Part shown: positions 44,301 through 52,375 of the stretch, piece by piece
Position numbering within the stretch: the stretch's first letter is position 1
How the letters are laid out: the number at the start of each line of letters is the position of its first letter
NCBI GenBank assembly: GCA_016712525.1
Contig: JADJQX010000007.1
Location: 2,108,001 to 2,172,000 of the forward strand
Direction of reading: 5' to 3'
Length of the DNA stretch: 64,000 bases
Source of the DNA: Myxococcales bacterium
Lineage (GTDB): Bacteria; Myxococcota_A; Polyangia; Polyangiales; Polyangiaceae
Notes under the pieces: model-generated
What the model was told of the DNA's origin: nothing
The model's database searches: none
Seen by the model: the letters and a program-made list of their open reading frames with translations, nothing else
Position numbers and translations under genes: made by a program

Positions 44301-45101
44301 GACGCCGACGTGCAAGGTCCTCCCCTCCCCGCTGGGAAGGTGTCGCCCGAGCTCCGCGGGAGGAGCGCGCTCTTGCCCTCCGGCGCGATCGTCCCTCTCC
44401 CGAAGCAGGAAGCGGGCGCCGAGCGCGACGAGGTCGACCTTCGCCTCACCATCGACGAGAGCGGCAACGCCAAGGGGAGCCTCACGGTCTTGGTTCGCGG
44501 GCGGTCCGCGCAGCAGCTCGCCGAGGCCTTCGTGCGGGTGGTCGGCGCCGATCGTCAACGGGCCCTCCAAGGCATCGCCCTCGCGTGGGTGCCGTTCGCG
44601 AGCGTCGACAAGGTGGAGCTGTCGTCCCGCGAGGGGAGCTGGGAGGTCGCCGTTCGGGCCGAGATCAGCGTGGGCAGCTACGCGCAGACGGAGGCCCAGG
44701 GGACGTGGGTCTTGCCCGGGCTCGAGCCGGTCCACATCGTCTACCCGAGGCCCTACGTCGCCACGCTCGGGAACCTCTACACGTCGCAGAGCGGCCGGCA
44801 GGGCGCGTTCGCGGTCGATCGCGCCGTGCAATTCCACGTGAGGCGTAGGGTCGAGCTCCCGAAGGGTGCCAAGATCGTCCGCCAGCCGGGACCCTTCGAG
44901 ATCCGCTCCCCCGAGCTCGACGCGCAGCGTCTCATGCGCGTCGACGGCGCGGTGATCGAAGAGGATTTCACCCTCAACCTGCCGACGGGCACCCTGTCGA
45001 AGGAGCGCTACGCCACCTTCGCCCAGGACGCGCGCAAGACCGACGACGGCTTCCTCGCGAGCCTCCGCGTCGATCCGAGGAAGGCCCCCGACAAGAAGTA
45101 G
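41316..45101 (+). CDS. DUF3857/transglutaminase-like lipoprotein lacking the catalytic Cys
   Basis: The 1261-residue paralogue of the preceding gene starts at a GTG overlapping its stop. It has a lipobox (LGLVAC, Cys22), TPR-like helices, a DUF3857 domain (VHEERYSVSAEGVTTYVLFD, GDYVEAIYTG) and a transglutaminase-like region. Where the upstream protein has EGDCDDKA, this one reads EGSRTWLV, with Arg932 at the Cys position. His (FTHPLAWVHL) and an Asp in VIVDADVQ remain. It is therefore probably a pseudoenzyme. Coupled translation with the active copy suggests a complex of catalytic and anchoring or regulatory subunits, which is inference. Confidence 0.8.
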   Translation: MNARRPRLSLVLALAAPLGLVACGDPKPTTPTTDPTLYAAAERAYRVEITEDPAQAEAAWLDALERVAEADGDPFQLPVALAALDALVYRNVSAYSGARSALAFRVGAPKTDARLGAIAKKAKGTFVPGLVARARTTLAEVRGNAEGAAVVRRDSGCATAATVLGPIRATRLSELEKPTALERFDALVPPQTTAPGPFGRPTAPEIVAASGCRIELGAVSAQPGTREVVVDVEVPAQGRVALMVATRSPMHLRAGGVPVLTRPLATGGGESLHFAEIAAPKGKLRVVARVGQSGSQDALAIHAFSPTGAPLVTTAPKAGDFATSNAVQVARVTWPTKGAASKTRDGEDLVLGLAELAARLDRDAETRLAAASARAPGDPALALAYARAVRNMTDLEPVHVSERARVAYERALEKAPGAWEAVVELASLAGQRRAEGEARIVALKEIEKRAAGVKGGAGDMVLAFEALEAGNADLHDRAKKAREALRTKLGGSVLFESIDRETTQRRGPESLAFECQRGPNRDATSLRCYVEKRLAADTQGAEAELTRLRGLFGAPRYFLSGSLRDAMYRGDKAMAKRLYDALPEGEKTVAFLHATSPDASLADVWARALRASDAPASLPGVLSAKGASALSAFDGIAEKVTEADRKEQALPTAGTAVLVHEERYSVSAEGVTTYVLFDVRRLTGTADVESHAQAAAPSLGGRATTRTLRRRIFKKDGRILTPDQTPRASQAHADLSQLEAGDYVEAIYTGVALPNDRGDVAFDTTDLLPERTGVAKATLEIRLPTGKPFATFAHPLLGKATERTESGTRILSYSLTNHLGRRFEDGTPKMDRSCNFSLSSARWSDLGESLAETVASLDDRGSPEVSAWIAEASTKDGKRLEGRALVDALVAASGQALKVASAPTLSDYELGRTESFASQTARTMLTRHEGSRTWLVVRALRELGIPAEIIVAEDFPFSSDPAYPPHLGRFTHPLAWVHLTTKNPNGSTQKEDVIVDADVQGPPLPAGKVSPELRGRSALLPSGAIVPLPKQEAGAERDEVDLRLTIDESGNAKGSLTVLVRGRSAQQLAEAFVRVVGADRQRALQGIALAWVPFASVDKVELSSREGSWEVAVRAEISVGSYAQTEAQGTWVLPGLEPVHIVYPRPYVATLGNLYTSQSGRQGAFAVDRAVQFHVRRRVELPKGAKIVRQPGPFEIRSPELDAQRLMRVDGAVIEEDFTLNLPTGTLSKERYATFAQDARKTDDGFLASLRVDPRKAPDKK

Positions 45102-45206
45102 TCGGCGCGTGACGTGCCCGGGCCTTTGGAGTATCAGACCGAACGATCGGGGCCTCCCTTCAGGAGCCCCTTCGGCACTCCCCACCCCGGCAGAACGAGG
45201 ATTCGC

Positions 45207-45953
45207 ATGAGCGGCCATTCGAAATGGGCCACCATCAAGCACCGCAAAGGCGCCGCGGACGCCAAGCGAGGCAAGCTCTTCACGAAGCTCATCAAAGAGC
45301 TCACGGTCGCCGCGCGCATGGGCGGCGGGGATCCGTCCGGGAACCCGCGCCTCCGCAAGGCCATCGCCGACGCGAAGGGCCAGTCGATGCCGAACGACAC
45401 GATCACACGCGCCGTGAAGCGCGGCACGGGTGAGATCGAGGGCGCGGCCTACGAAGAGGTGCTCTACGAGGGCACCGGCCCGGGCGGCACGCTCTTCCTC
45501 GTCGAGGGCATGACCGACAACCGCAACCGCACGGTCGCGGAGCTCCGCAAGATCTTCGAGAAGAACAACGGCGTGCTCGGCGGCGCCGGGGCCGCGGCGT
45601 GGGCGTTCGATCGCAAGGGCGTCATCACGCTCGAGAAGGGCGCCGCAACGGAGGACAAGCTCATGGAAGTCGCCGTCGGTGCCGGCGCCGACGACTACTC
45701 CGACGAGGGCGAGGAGTGGCACCTCACGATGGCGACCGACGTGCTGCACGTCGTGGGCGAGGCCCTCGAGGCGGGCGGCATCAAGGCCAAGTCGTCGTCG
45801 ATGGCGTACCTCCCCAAGGCGAAGAAGCCGCTCGCGGGACGCGACGCGGAGGTCGCGCTCAACCTGGTCGACGCGCTCGACGACCACGACGACGTGCAGA
45901 ACGTGTTCGCCGACTTCGACGTGTCCGAAGAGGAGCTCCAGAAGCTCTCGTGA
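45207..45953 (+). CDS. yebC: YebC/PmpR-family protein
   Basis: The 248-residue protein opens with the invariant SGHSKWATIKHRKGAADAKRG and continues NPRLRKAIADAKGQSMPNDTI and EGMTDNRNRTVAELR, covering the whole YebC family. Members bind DNA or ribosomes; recent work links them to translation of proline-rich proteins, while older work called them transcription regulators. It directly precedes ruvC with a GTGA overlap, a conserved bacterial order. An ATG at 45207 follows ACGAGG. Confidence 0.93.
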   Translation: MSGHSKWATIKHRKGAADAKRGKLFTKLIKELTVAARMGGGDPSGNPRLRKAIADAKGQSMPNDTITRAVKRGTGEIEGAAYEEVLYEGTGPGGTLFLVEGMTDNRNRTVAELRKIFEKNNGVLGGAGAAAWAFDRKGVITLEKGAATEDKLMEVAVGAGADDYSDEGEEWHLTMATDVLHVVGEALEAGGIKAKSSSMAYLPKAKKPLAGRDAEVALNLVDALDDHDDVQNVFADFDVSEEELQKLS

Positions 45954-46513
45954 GCGCGAACGGCGCTCCCCGTACGACCCGCGTGCTCGGACTCGATCCG
46001 GGCACGCGCCATTTCGGCTGGGGGATCGTCGAGCGGGTGGGCGCGCGCCTCGTGCACGTCGCGCACGGCATCGTCTCCCCGAAAGAGAGCCTCCCGCTCG
46101 GAGAGCGCCTCGTCCTCATCGAGGCGGGTCTCGTGGCCGTGGTCGAGGAGCACGCGCCGGGCATGGCGAGCATCGAGTCGCTCTTCTTTGCGAAGGACGC
46201 GTCCGCCGCCGCCAAGCTCGGTCACGCACGAGGGGTGGGCCTGCTCGTCGTCTCGAGGGCGGGCCTCGACGCCGCCGAGTACCCTCCGGCGCGGGTGAAG
46301 CGCACCGTGGCGGGCGGAGGCCGCGCCGACAAGAACCAGGTCGCGCAAATGGTGAAGGTCCTCCTGGGCCTCGGCGAGGTCCCCCAGGCCGACGCCGCGG
46401 ACGCCCTCGCCATCGCCATCACGCACCTCCAGAGGGCACCGTGGGCGGCGCCCAAGGCCCCCGCCGCCATCAAAAAAGCTTCGCCTTTACGGGCATTTAC
46501 ACCAAAGGCATGA
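45950..46513 (+). CDS. ruvC: Holliday junction resolvase RuvC
   Basis: The product of about 187 residues starts at a GTG overlapping the yebC stop. RuvC cleaves Holliday junctions with RuvAB. Motifs visible are LGLDPGTRHFGWG (Asp16), MASIESLFFAKD (Glu), and DAADALAIAITH (C-terminal acidic residues). ruvA and ruvB are not next to it here; lolA follows. A tail of about 20 residues after the core (APKAPAAIKKASPLRAF) is not conserved. Confidence 0.93.
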   Translation: MSANGAPRTTRVLGLDPGTRHFGWGIVERVGARLVHVAHGIVSPKESLPLGERLVLIEAGLVAVVEEHAPGMASIESLFFAKDASAAAKLGHARGVGLLVVSRAGLDAAEYPPARVKRTVAGGGRADKNQVAQMVKVLLGLGEVPQADAADALAIAITHLQRAPWAAPKAPAAIKKASPLRAFTPKA

Positions 46514-46646
46514 AGCGTTTCCGGGATCGGGCCGTCCAATGCTACGAGCTTGCAAGGTTCCGAAAAGCGAAAAGGCCCTCCGTAAGCTCCCTTCGCCTCT
46601 TCCGTTTCGTCCCTACCGTTCTTTGGTACGTCCTTCGGAGATCACG

Positions 46647-47351
46647 ATGACCCGACGCCTCGCCGCACTCGTCCTCACCGCCGCGCTCGCCCTCCCCTTC
46701 GCCGCCGCGCACTCGTCCGTGGCCGAAGCCGCGGAGCCGACCCCCCTCGCGGCCAACGCCACGAACGACCTCGTGACGCGAGTGCAGGCCTTCTACGACA
46801 AGTCGGCCACGTTCACCGCGCGCTTCGACCAAGAGTTCACGGTGAAGGCGTACAACACGAAGCGCCAGTCGAACGGGACGGTCTACTTCCAGAAGCCCGG
46901 CAAGATGGCCTGGGTCTACACGACCCCCGCCGACAACCGCGTCGTCTCGAACGGCTCCACGGTGCGCGTCTACGAGGCCGCCAACAAACAGATGTTCGAG
47001 CAGCAGGTGAACGGCGCCCAGAGCGGCGCACAGTACCCGGCGGCCCTCTCGTTTTTGCTCGGCACGGGCAAGCTCGGCAACGCCTTCAACTTCGAGGCCT
47101 TCGAGGGCTCGCAGATGAAGTTCGAGGGTGGGCACGTCCTCGTGGGCACCCCCAAGACGCCGACCCCGGCGTACACCAAGGTCCTCTTCTACGTCGACAC
47201 GCAGACCGCCCAGATTCGGCGCGTGCTCATCCTCGACGCGCAAGGAAACCGCAACAGCTTCGTGTTCTCGCAGGTCCAGGTCAACACGACGGTGCCCGCG
47301 AGCACGTTCGTCTTCGAGCCGCCGGCCGGCACCACCGTCGTCCGCCCCTGA
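46647..47351 (+). CDS. lolA: LolA-type outer-membrane lipoprotein carrier protein
   Basis: The 234-residue product has a signal peptide ending VAEAAEP. The LolA fold is visible in the FTARFDQEFTVKAYN, NGTVYFQKPGKMAWVY, DNRVVSNGSTVRVYEA and VLFYVDTQTAQIRRVLI segments. LolA carries lipoproteins across the periplasm to LolB. That suits this genome's many lipoproteins, though no LolB is seen. It stands 133 bp after ruvC with its own ATG. Confidence 0.87.
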   Translation: MTRRLAALVLTAALALPFAAAHSSVAEAAEPTPLAANATNDLVTRVQAFYDKSATFTARFDQEFTVKAYNTKRQSNGTVYFQKPGKMAWVYTTPADNRVVSNGSTVRVYEAANKQMFEQQVNGAQSGAQYPAALSFLLGTGKLGNAFNFEAFEGSQMKFEGGHVLVGTPKTPTPAYTKVLFYVDTQTAQIRRVLILDAQGNRNSFVFSQVQVNTTVPASTFVFEPPAGTTVVRP

Positions 47352-47462
47352 GCGGCGCACCCCCGAATCTCCAGGCACTCCCCCGCGCCCTTCCGGCTCC
47401 CGCGTCACGCTCTTCGCGTTTCGCCCGTAGCCCGAAGGGCGCCGTAACGCTATGAAGGCGGT

Positions 47463-48143
47463 GTGAAGGTCCCCCCCTGCCCCGCTTGCGGCGCTGCCCG
47501 AACGATCCCCGGCTCGTGCCCCGGGTGTGGCGCCGTTCAAGGAGAAGGGCACGTGTGCCCCCATTGCCGCGGGCTCACGCGCGTCGAGCCGCACCCGACG
47601 CTCCGCTGGGTATGCGCCGCATGCAAGGGGCCGAAGCTGCCCGTGCCGATCCAAGACCCGCAGAAGCTCGAAGCCTCGCGGGTCGCGCTCCGCGAGGCCA
47701 AACCGCTGCCGCGCTCGTCGTTCGTGCCCGTAGCGGGTGTGCTCTTCGCGCTGTCGACGGTGCTCGCGCTCATGTCGGCTGTCACGCTCGCGAAGGCGCT
47801 CACGCTCGTGCTCGCGTGGGCCGTGTTCGGGCTGCTCCTACGCGAACGCTCTCGCCGCGCCACGAAGTCGAACGCGTCGCTCGATCTCGCCTACTCGCTC
47901 GCCGTCCAAGACTACGCCCGCGGAGGGGCGGCCTCGGCCAAGGAGATCGCGACCATGCTCGGCGTCGACGAGGCGCAGGCCGAAGGTGAGCTCACGCTGC
48001 TCGCGGCCGAGAACCCGACGCGCATCGAGGTCGACGACCAGGGCGACGTCCGCTACCGCGTCGGCGAAGAGCCCAAGAGCGATCTCGAGGACTTCGACGA
48101 GCGCCTCGCGGCTGCCGAAAAGAAGAAGAAGGCCCTCCCGTGA
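47463..48143 (+). CDS. zinc-ribbon membrane protein with winged-helix-like tail
   Basis: The 226-residue product (GTG at 47463) begins with Cys-rich ribbons (CPACGAARTIPGSCPGCG, CPHC...CAAC). Two hydrophobic segments (FVPVAGVLFALSTVLALMSA, LTLVLAWAVFGLLL) follow. A C-terminal helical part looks like a winged helix (ASAKEIATMLGVDEAQAEGEL...DVRYRV), ending in an acidic/Lys tail. Family unknown. It overlaps the methyltransferase start by GTGA, so the two are co-translated. Confidence 0.7.
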   Translation: MKVPPCPACGAARTIPGSCPGCGAVQGEGHVCPHCRGLTRVEPHPTLRWVCAACKGPKLPVPIQDPQKLEASRVALREAKPLPRSSFVPVAGVLFALSTVLALMSAVTLAKALTLVLAWAVFGLLLRERSRRATKSNASLDLAYSLAVQDYARGGAASAKEIATMLGVDEAQAEGELTLLAAENPTRIEVDDQGDVRYRVGEEPKSDLEDFDERLAAAEKKKKALP

Positions 48144-49450
48144 GCGGCGCGCCCCCCAACGCTCCGCCACCCGAGACCGAGGCGGCACGCGCGCGACGCT
48201 CGCTCACGCACGTCGGCGGAGAGGTCACGCGCGGAGGGCACGTGGCCTCCTCGGAGGCGCTCGCCGAAGCGCTCGACGTGGCCCCCGCGGGAGAGACCGA
48301 CGACGAGCCCGAGCGCGCCGACGTTCACGGCTTTCACGTGTATCCTGCACGTATGCACCCCACGACGGCGTCGCGCCTCGTGCGGGCGTTCGTCCCCGAG
48401 GGAGGCCATGTCCTCGACCCGTTCTGCGGCTCCGGCACCGTGCCGGTCGAGGCCGTCGCTTCGGGCCGTCAGGCCACGGGCACCGACCTGAACCCCCTCG
48501 CCGTGAAGCTCGCCAAGGCGAAGCTCATGCGCGTCTCGCCCGAGGACGCCCAGCGGATCCACGGCGAGGCCCAGAAGATCCGGGCGCTCGCCGACACACG
48601 ACGCAAGGCGAAAGCAGGAGCCACACGAAGGTACCCCCGCGAGGACACGGACCTCTTCGATCCGCACGTGCTCCTCGAGCTCGACTCGCTCCGCTCCGGC
48701 ATCGCCGACGCCGACCCCGCCGCGAGGGGCCTGCTCGAGCTCGTGCTCTCGAGCCTGCTCGTGAAGGTCAGCCGACAGCGGGGCGACACCTCACGAATGA
48801 CGGAAACACGAAGGCTTGCGGCAGGTTACACCGCCAAGCTGTTCGTCCGGAAGACGGAGGAGCTGCTCGCCCGCCTCGACGCGTTCGCGGCCCGATGCCC
48901 CGAACGGAGGCCTCGCTCCCGGATCGTCCTCGACGACGCCACCCGGCTCGAGACCATCGCCGACGCCTCGATCGACGGTGTCGTGACCTCGCCGCCCTAC
49001 GTCGCGACGTACGACTACGCGGAGCACCACGAGGTGCGCGCGCGTTGGCTCGGCCTGTCGAGCCCGAGGTTCTTCCGCGACGAGCTCGGCTCGCGGCGCG
49101 CCTACGCGGAGCGCTCTCCCGAAGAAGCGCGCCGCGCGTGGCTCGCCGAGCTCACGGCCATGCTCGACGCCATGGCGAGGGTCGTACGCCCCGGTGGAAA
49201 CGTCGTGCTCCTCATGGCCGACTCGGCCATCGGCCGGGTCGCGCTCCGGGCCGACGAGCTCGTCGCCGACGCCTGCGAGGCGGAGGGCAGGCTCGTGCCC
49301 CACGCGCGTGCGTCGCAGGTCCGCCCCCATTTTCACGGGCCGACCCAGGGCGCGTTCCGCGACGAGCCAAGGCGCGAGCACGCCCTCTTGCTCGTGCGTC
49401 GTGCCTTCCGGCCTCGCGGGGCTTCCAAGGGTGCCAAGGCGACGCTATAA
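48140..49450 (+). CDS. DNA (or RNA) amino-methyltransferase of the SPPY class
   Basis: This 436-residue protein has the SAM motif DPFCGSGT (93-100) and, about 190 residues later, the catalytic motif TSPPYVATYDYAEHHE. DPFCGSGT precedes SPPY, and the lead-in HVYPARMHPTTASRLV is typical of site-specific N4-cytosine/N6-adenine methyltransferases. TRM11-like tRNA guanine methyltransferases share parts of this. No restriction enzyme or specificity subunit is adjacent, so an orphan methyltransferase is likely. It is co-translated with the zinc-ribbon protein upstream. SPPY rather than DPPY favours m4C, which is only a tendency. Confidence 0.78.
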   Translation: MSGAPPNAPPPETEAARARRSLTHVGGEVTRGGHVASSEALAEALDVAPAGETDDEPERADVHGFHVYPARMHPTTASRLVRAFVPEGGHVLDPFCGSGTVPVEAVASGRQATGTDLNPLAVKLAKAKLMRVSPEDAQRIHGEAQKIRALADTRRKAKAGATRRYPREDTDLFDPHVLLELDSLRSGIADADPAARGLLELVLSSLLVKVSRQRGDTSRMTETRRLAAGYTAKLFVRKTEELLARLDAFAARCPERRPRSRIVLDDATRLETIADASIDGVVTSPPYVATYDYAEHHEVRARWLGLSSPRFFRDELGSRRAYAERSPEEARRAWLAELTAMLDAMARVVRPGGNVVLLMADSAIGRVALRADELVADACEAEGRLVPHARASQVRPHFHGPTQGAFRDEPRREHALLLVRRAFRPRGASKGAKATL

Positions 49451-49459
49451 GGCCGCCCC

Positions 49460-49765
49460 ATGCCCACCGTCGTCTTCGAGAAAAAAGGCAAGCCCGTCCT
49501 TACCGTATCGGCCCCCGAGGGTGGCTCGATCCAGGACATGTGCGACGACCACGCCGCGCCGGTTCCCTTCTCGTGCCGCAGCGCGTGCTGTGGCACCTGC
49601 CGTGTGGAGATCCTCGAAGGGGGCGAGAACCTCGACACGCCCGAGGACGAGGAGCTCGACGTGCTCGACGCGTTCGGTCAGGCGCCGCCGAAGCACCGCC
49701 TCGCCTGCTGCGCCAAGCTGAAGTCCGGCGGGGGCACGGTGCGGGTTCAAGCCGTCGACGAGTGA
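49460..49765 (+). CDS. 2Fe-2S ferredoxin, plant type
   Basis: The 101-residue protein has the plant/adrenodoxin-type cluster motif CX4CX2C (Cys39, 44, 47 in SCRSACCGTC) and a final ligand at Cys83 or 84 (LACCAK). Length and the VRVQAV end fit a small soluble ferredoxin or rubredoxin-like electron carrier. It lies 9 bp after the methyltransferase stop and may be read from the same transcript; no reductase is adjacent. Confidence 0.88.
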   Translation: MPTVVFEKKGKPVLTVSAPEGGSIQDMCDDHAAPVPFSCRSACCGTCRVEILEGGENLDTPEDEELDVLDAFGQAPPKHRLACCAKLKSGGGTVRVQAVDE

Positions 49766-49913
49766 GCCCGCTCACCGCCCCGGGCGGCGCGGCCATCCGT
49801 ATCGGCAAGGCCCTGCGCGTTCGGAAGCGCGGTTCGGAAGGCCGTTCGGAAGGCCGTGCTACGGGCGAAGGCCGTGCTAGTAGTGAAGAGTCATTCCTTA
49901 GGAGGAGCGCATC

Positions 49914-50654
49914 ATGGATTTGAAGGTTCGTAAGCTCGCGTGGGTTCTCGGGGGCGTGAGTCTCATCGGCGTGACGTCGCTCGTGGCGGTCGCATGCAGC
50001 ACGTCGAACGGAGACGACGACGTCGCCCCGCCGAGCCCCGAGGCGGGCCGGACCGACACGAAGCCCAACCCGACGACGACGGGCAGCACCCCGACCGACG
50101 GGAGCACCCCCGACCCGGACGGCGGCGCGGCCCCCGACTGCGGCTTCGCGCCCCGGCTCCGTTCGCCCCTCCCGCCCGACGCGGGCGCCGACGCGTCGCC
50201 GAACTTCTTCTGCCCCTTCGCCGACGGCGGCACCGGCAGCGCGACCGACAAGCGCTATTGCGGTGGCCAGCAGACCTGCTGCTCCGGTCAGTCCAAGGGC
50301 GGAGGCAGCTTCGACCCCTCGTTCTGCACGGCCGCCAAGGCGGACACCTGCGGCGGCGGCACCATGACGCCGCCTGTCCGTTGGGAGTGCGGCTCGCCCG
50401 ATACGTGCGGTGGCGGCCAGAAGTGCTGCATCCCCGGCACGGACGCCGGCCCGCCCGCCGTCGACACCGAGAAGGTCAACGGCAAGCTCTGCCCGCCGGA
50501 GTTCCAGCGCGGCTTCTACATCGGCGGCACCGTCTGCCGGACCGACTGCGCGAGCGGCGAGCTCCAGGTCTGCACGAAGGACGCGGACTGCACCGGTGGC
50601 AAGAAGTGCACGGCGTTCACCACGAACAGCCGCGACCTCGGCTACTGCAAGTGA
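49914..50654 (+). CDS. Cys-rich secreted lipoprotein
   Basis: The 246-residue product starts at an ATG with an excellent GGAGGA (49901-49906). The lipobox is SLVAVAC (Cys28), then an acidic Thr/Pro/Gly linker. The rest has about 20 Cys in patterns such as RYCGGQQTCCSG, DTCGGGQKCCIPG and CTKDADCTGGKKC, so it is disulfide-rich and extracellular. No enzymatic motif is visible. Just upstream (about 49830-49882) short direct repeats of a ttcggaaggccg type precede it. Confidence 0.72.
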   Translation: MDLKVRKLAWVLGGVSLIGVTSLVAVACSTSNGDDDVAPPSPEAGRTDTKPNPTTTGSTPTDGSTPDPDGGAAPDCGFAPRLRSPLPPDAGADASPNFFCPFADGGTGSATDKRYCGGQQTCCSGQSKGGGSFDPSFCTAAKADTCGGGTMTPPVRWECGSPDTCGGGQKCCIPGTDAGPPAVDTEKVNGKLCPPEFQRGFYIGGTVCRTDCASGELQVCTKDADCTGGKKCTAFTTNSRDLGYCK

Positions 50655-50685
50655 CCGGTCGGCGCTAGTCGCCGCGCACGAAGGC

Positions 50686-50726
50686 AGGCCTCGAAGCCCT
50701 GAAAATCATTCAGGAATTCGAGGCCT
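50686..50726. terminator. bipartite long hairpin between convergent genes
   Basis: AGGCCTCGAA (50686-50695) pairs with TTCGAGGCCT (50717-50726). Inside it CCTGAA (50698-50703) pairs with TTCAGG (50709-50714), loop AATCA. A run of four T follows within 10 bp on the plus strand. It lies between convergent genes and is a likely bidirectional terminator. Confidence 0.6.
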
Positions 50727-50741
50727 TCCGCCATTTTGGGC

Positions 50742-51587
50742 TCAGGTACGCGCGGAGATCCACGCGGCCATCCCGGCGCACAGATCCCGGTACGAGGGCT
50801 CGTTCAGGATCTCGTGGAAGAGCCCCTCTTGGGGCGCCCAGGTTTTGTCCTCGTGGCCGGCGGCGTCGAAGAACCGTTTGCCCGCGGCCGGGCTCGCGAC
50901 CTTGTCGCTCATGCCGAACATCTCGTAGAGCGGGACCGAGAGCGTGCCGGCGCGGGCGAGCACGTCCTCTTGGGCTTTTTGCGCTTCGGTGAACCAACGG
51001 GCCTTCGCCTGCTTGAACACGAGCGGGTCGGCGTCGTACGCGGCCGCGCGCGCCTCGTCGTGGGTGAGATCCCGGCCCACGAGGCCGCTCGGGAGGCCGA
51101 GCTTCGGCAAGACGCGCGAGGCGATCCTGCCCGCAAAGACCTTCACCGCCGGCACCTGGAGGGCGAGGCCGAAGAACGGGCCGGAGAGGAGGAGACCTGC
51201 GTACGTCCCTGGCGCGCGGAGCATGGTCGCGGTCGCCACGAGCCCTCCGAACGAGTGGCCGAAGAGGAACGTCTTTTTGCCACCGGCGCGCGCGTCGACG
51301 AGCTTCGTGAGCTCGGCGGAGTCGTCGAGGAAGTCGTCGAAGACGTCGCAGTATCCGCGCTCTCCCTCGGATTTTCCGTGACCGCGCAGGTCGAGGGCGA
51401 CGACCCCGATGCCCGCGTCGTAGAGCTCGTTCACGACGTGGTCGTAGCGCGTGGCGTGATCGGCGTACCCGTGAAGGAGGCCGAGCACGGCCTTTTTTCC
51501 CTCGGGGATGCGCGCGCGAAAGTAGAGCGACGGCCTCCCGCCCTCACGCCCCTTGACCATTCCCTCCTCGAACGACTGAGCTCCCAT
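50742..51587 (-). CDS. alpha/beta hydrolase, monoacylglycerol lipase-like
   Basis: The 281-residue protein shows an alpha/beta hydrolase fold: LHGYADHATRYD (oxyanion region), VVALDLRGHGKSEG, the nucleophile elbow GHSFGG, an acidic residue in FGMSDKVASP and a terminal His in GLFHEILNEP. The order and the GHGxSxG segment fit the monoglyceride lipase/lysophospholipase group. The ATG at 51587 was chosen; the open frame continues upstream without family similarity. It is convergent with the Cys-rich lipoprotein gene and follows the sigma gene on the same strand. Confidence 0.83.
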   Translation of the reverse strand: MGAQSFEEGMVKGREGGRPSLYFRARIPEGKKAVLGLLHGYADHATRYDHVVNELYDAGIGVVALDLRGHGKSEGERGYCDVFDDFLDDSAELTKLVDARAGGKKTFLFGHSFGGLVATATMLRAPGTYAGLLLSGPFFGLALQVPAVKVFAGRIASRVLPKLGLPSGLVGRDLTHDEARAAAYDADPLVFKQAKARWFTEAQKAQEDVLARAGTLSVPLYEMFGMSDKVASPAAGKRFFDAAGHEDKTWAPQEGLFHEILNEPSYRDLCAGMAAWISART

Positions 51588-51709
51588 CGCCTTCTCTATC
51601 TCCGCCGTGAGGCGGGCGGACGGCGTGCGCTCCGGGCCCGCGCCGGGCCGAGAGGTCACGCTCCGTGGGCACGTCCGGCTCGTACCGGCCCGTGAGCACC
51701 GCGGCGGGG

Positions 51710-52291
51710 CTATTTTGCCCGGTCGAACGCGCTCATGTCGAGGCCTTCTCGCTCGAGCTCGGCGCGCAACGCGGCGAGGGCGCGGGCCGCGCGCGACTTG
51801 ATGGTCCCGAGCGGCACCCCCTCGCGCTCCGCGATCTCGGGGTAGCTGAGGCCCGTGTAGAACGCGAGCGTGAGCGTGTCGAGCTGGGCCTGTGGGAGCC
51901 GAGCGAGCGCGCGCAGCACCCTCTGACGATCGGACTGGGCCGAGACCTGCTCCTCGGGCGTCGTGGTGGGTACGGGGGGCTCGAACGCGACGACCTCGTG
52001 GGTGATCGCGCTCCTCCGCTCGCGGCGACGCGCACGATCGATCGACGCGTTTCGCACGAGGGTGACGAGCCACGCGATGACCGAGCCCTTGTCGCGCTGG
52101 TATTGCCCCGAGCGCTCGTGGAGGGTCACGAAGGCGTCGTGGAGCACGTCCTCGGCCTCGGCTCGATCGCGGAGGATGCGGAGCGCGATAGGGAAGAGAA
52201 CCGCGGCATGACGGTCGTAGAGGGTGGCGACGGCGCCAGGATCTCCCCCACCGATCCGCTCCACGAGCTCCGCGTCGTCGTCCTCACGCAT
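51710..52291 (-). CDS. ECF sigma factor, SigK-like
   Basis: The 193-residue product has region 2 (LYDRHAAVLFPIALRILRDRAEAEDVLHDAFVTL, then AWLVTLVRNASIDRARRR) and region 4 (LTLAFYTGLSYPEIAEREGVPLGTIKSRAARAL). This layout fits ECF groups similar to SigK and RpoE. The usual membrane anti-sigma (RskA-like) is not adjacent; the next gene on its strand is a hydrolase. An ATG at 52291 was chosen over a longer frame. It is divergent from the DUF882-type gene across 84 bp. Confidence 0.88.
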   Translation of the reverse strand: MREDDDAELVERIGGGDPGAVATLYDRHAAVLFPIALRILRDRAEAEDVLHDAFVTLHERSGQYQRDKGSVIAWLVTLVRNASIDRARRRERRSAITHEVVAFEPPVPTTTPEEQVSAQSDRQRVLRALARLPQAQLDTLTLAFYTGLSYPEIAEREGVPLGTIKSRAARALAALRAELEREGLDMSAFDRAK

Positions 52292-52375
52292 ACCGCACGA
52301 AGGCTTCCAACCCGCGAGGCCGGCGTCAAGAAAAGACGTCCGTGATCGACGCTCGGTCGAGCTATCGTGCCCTCG

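Noticed and set aside
44133..45887. Minus-strand open frame across the transglutaminase-like and yebC genes
   Set aside because: Spans two conserved plus-strand genes and has only shadow composition.
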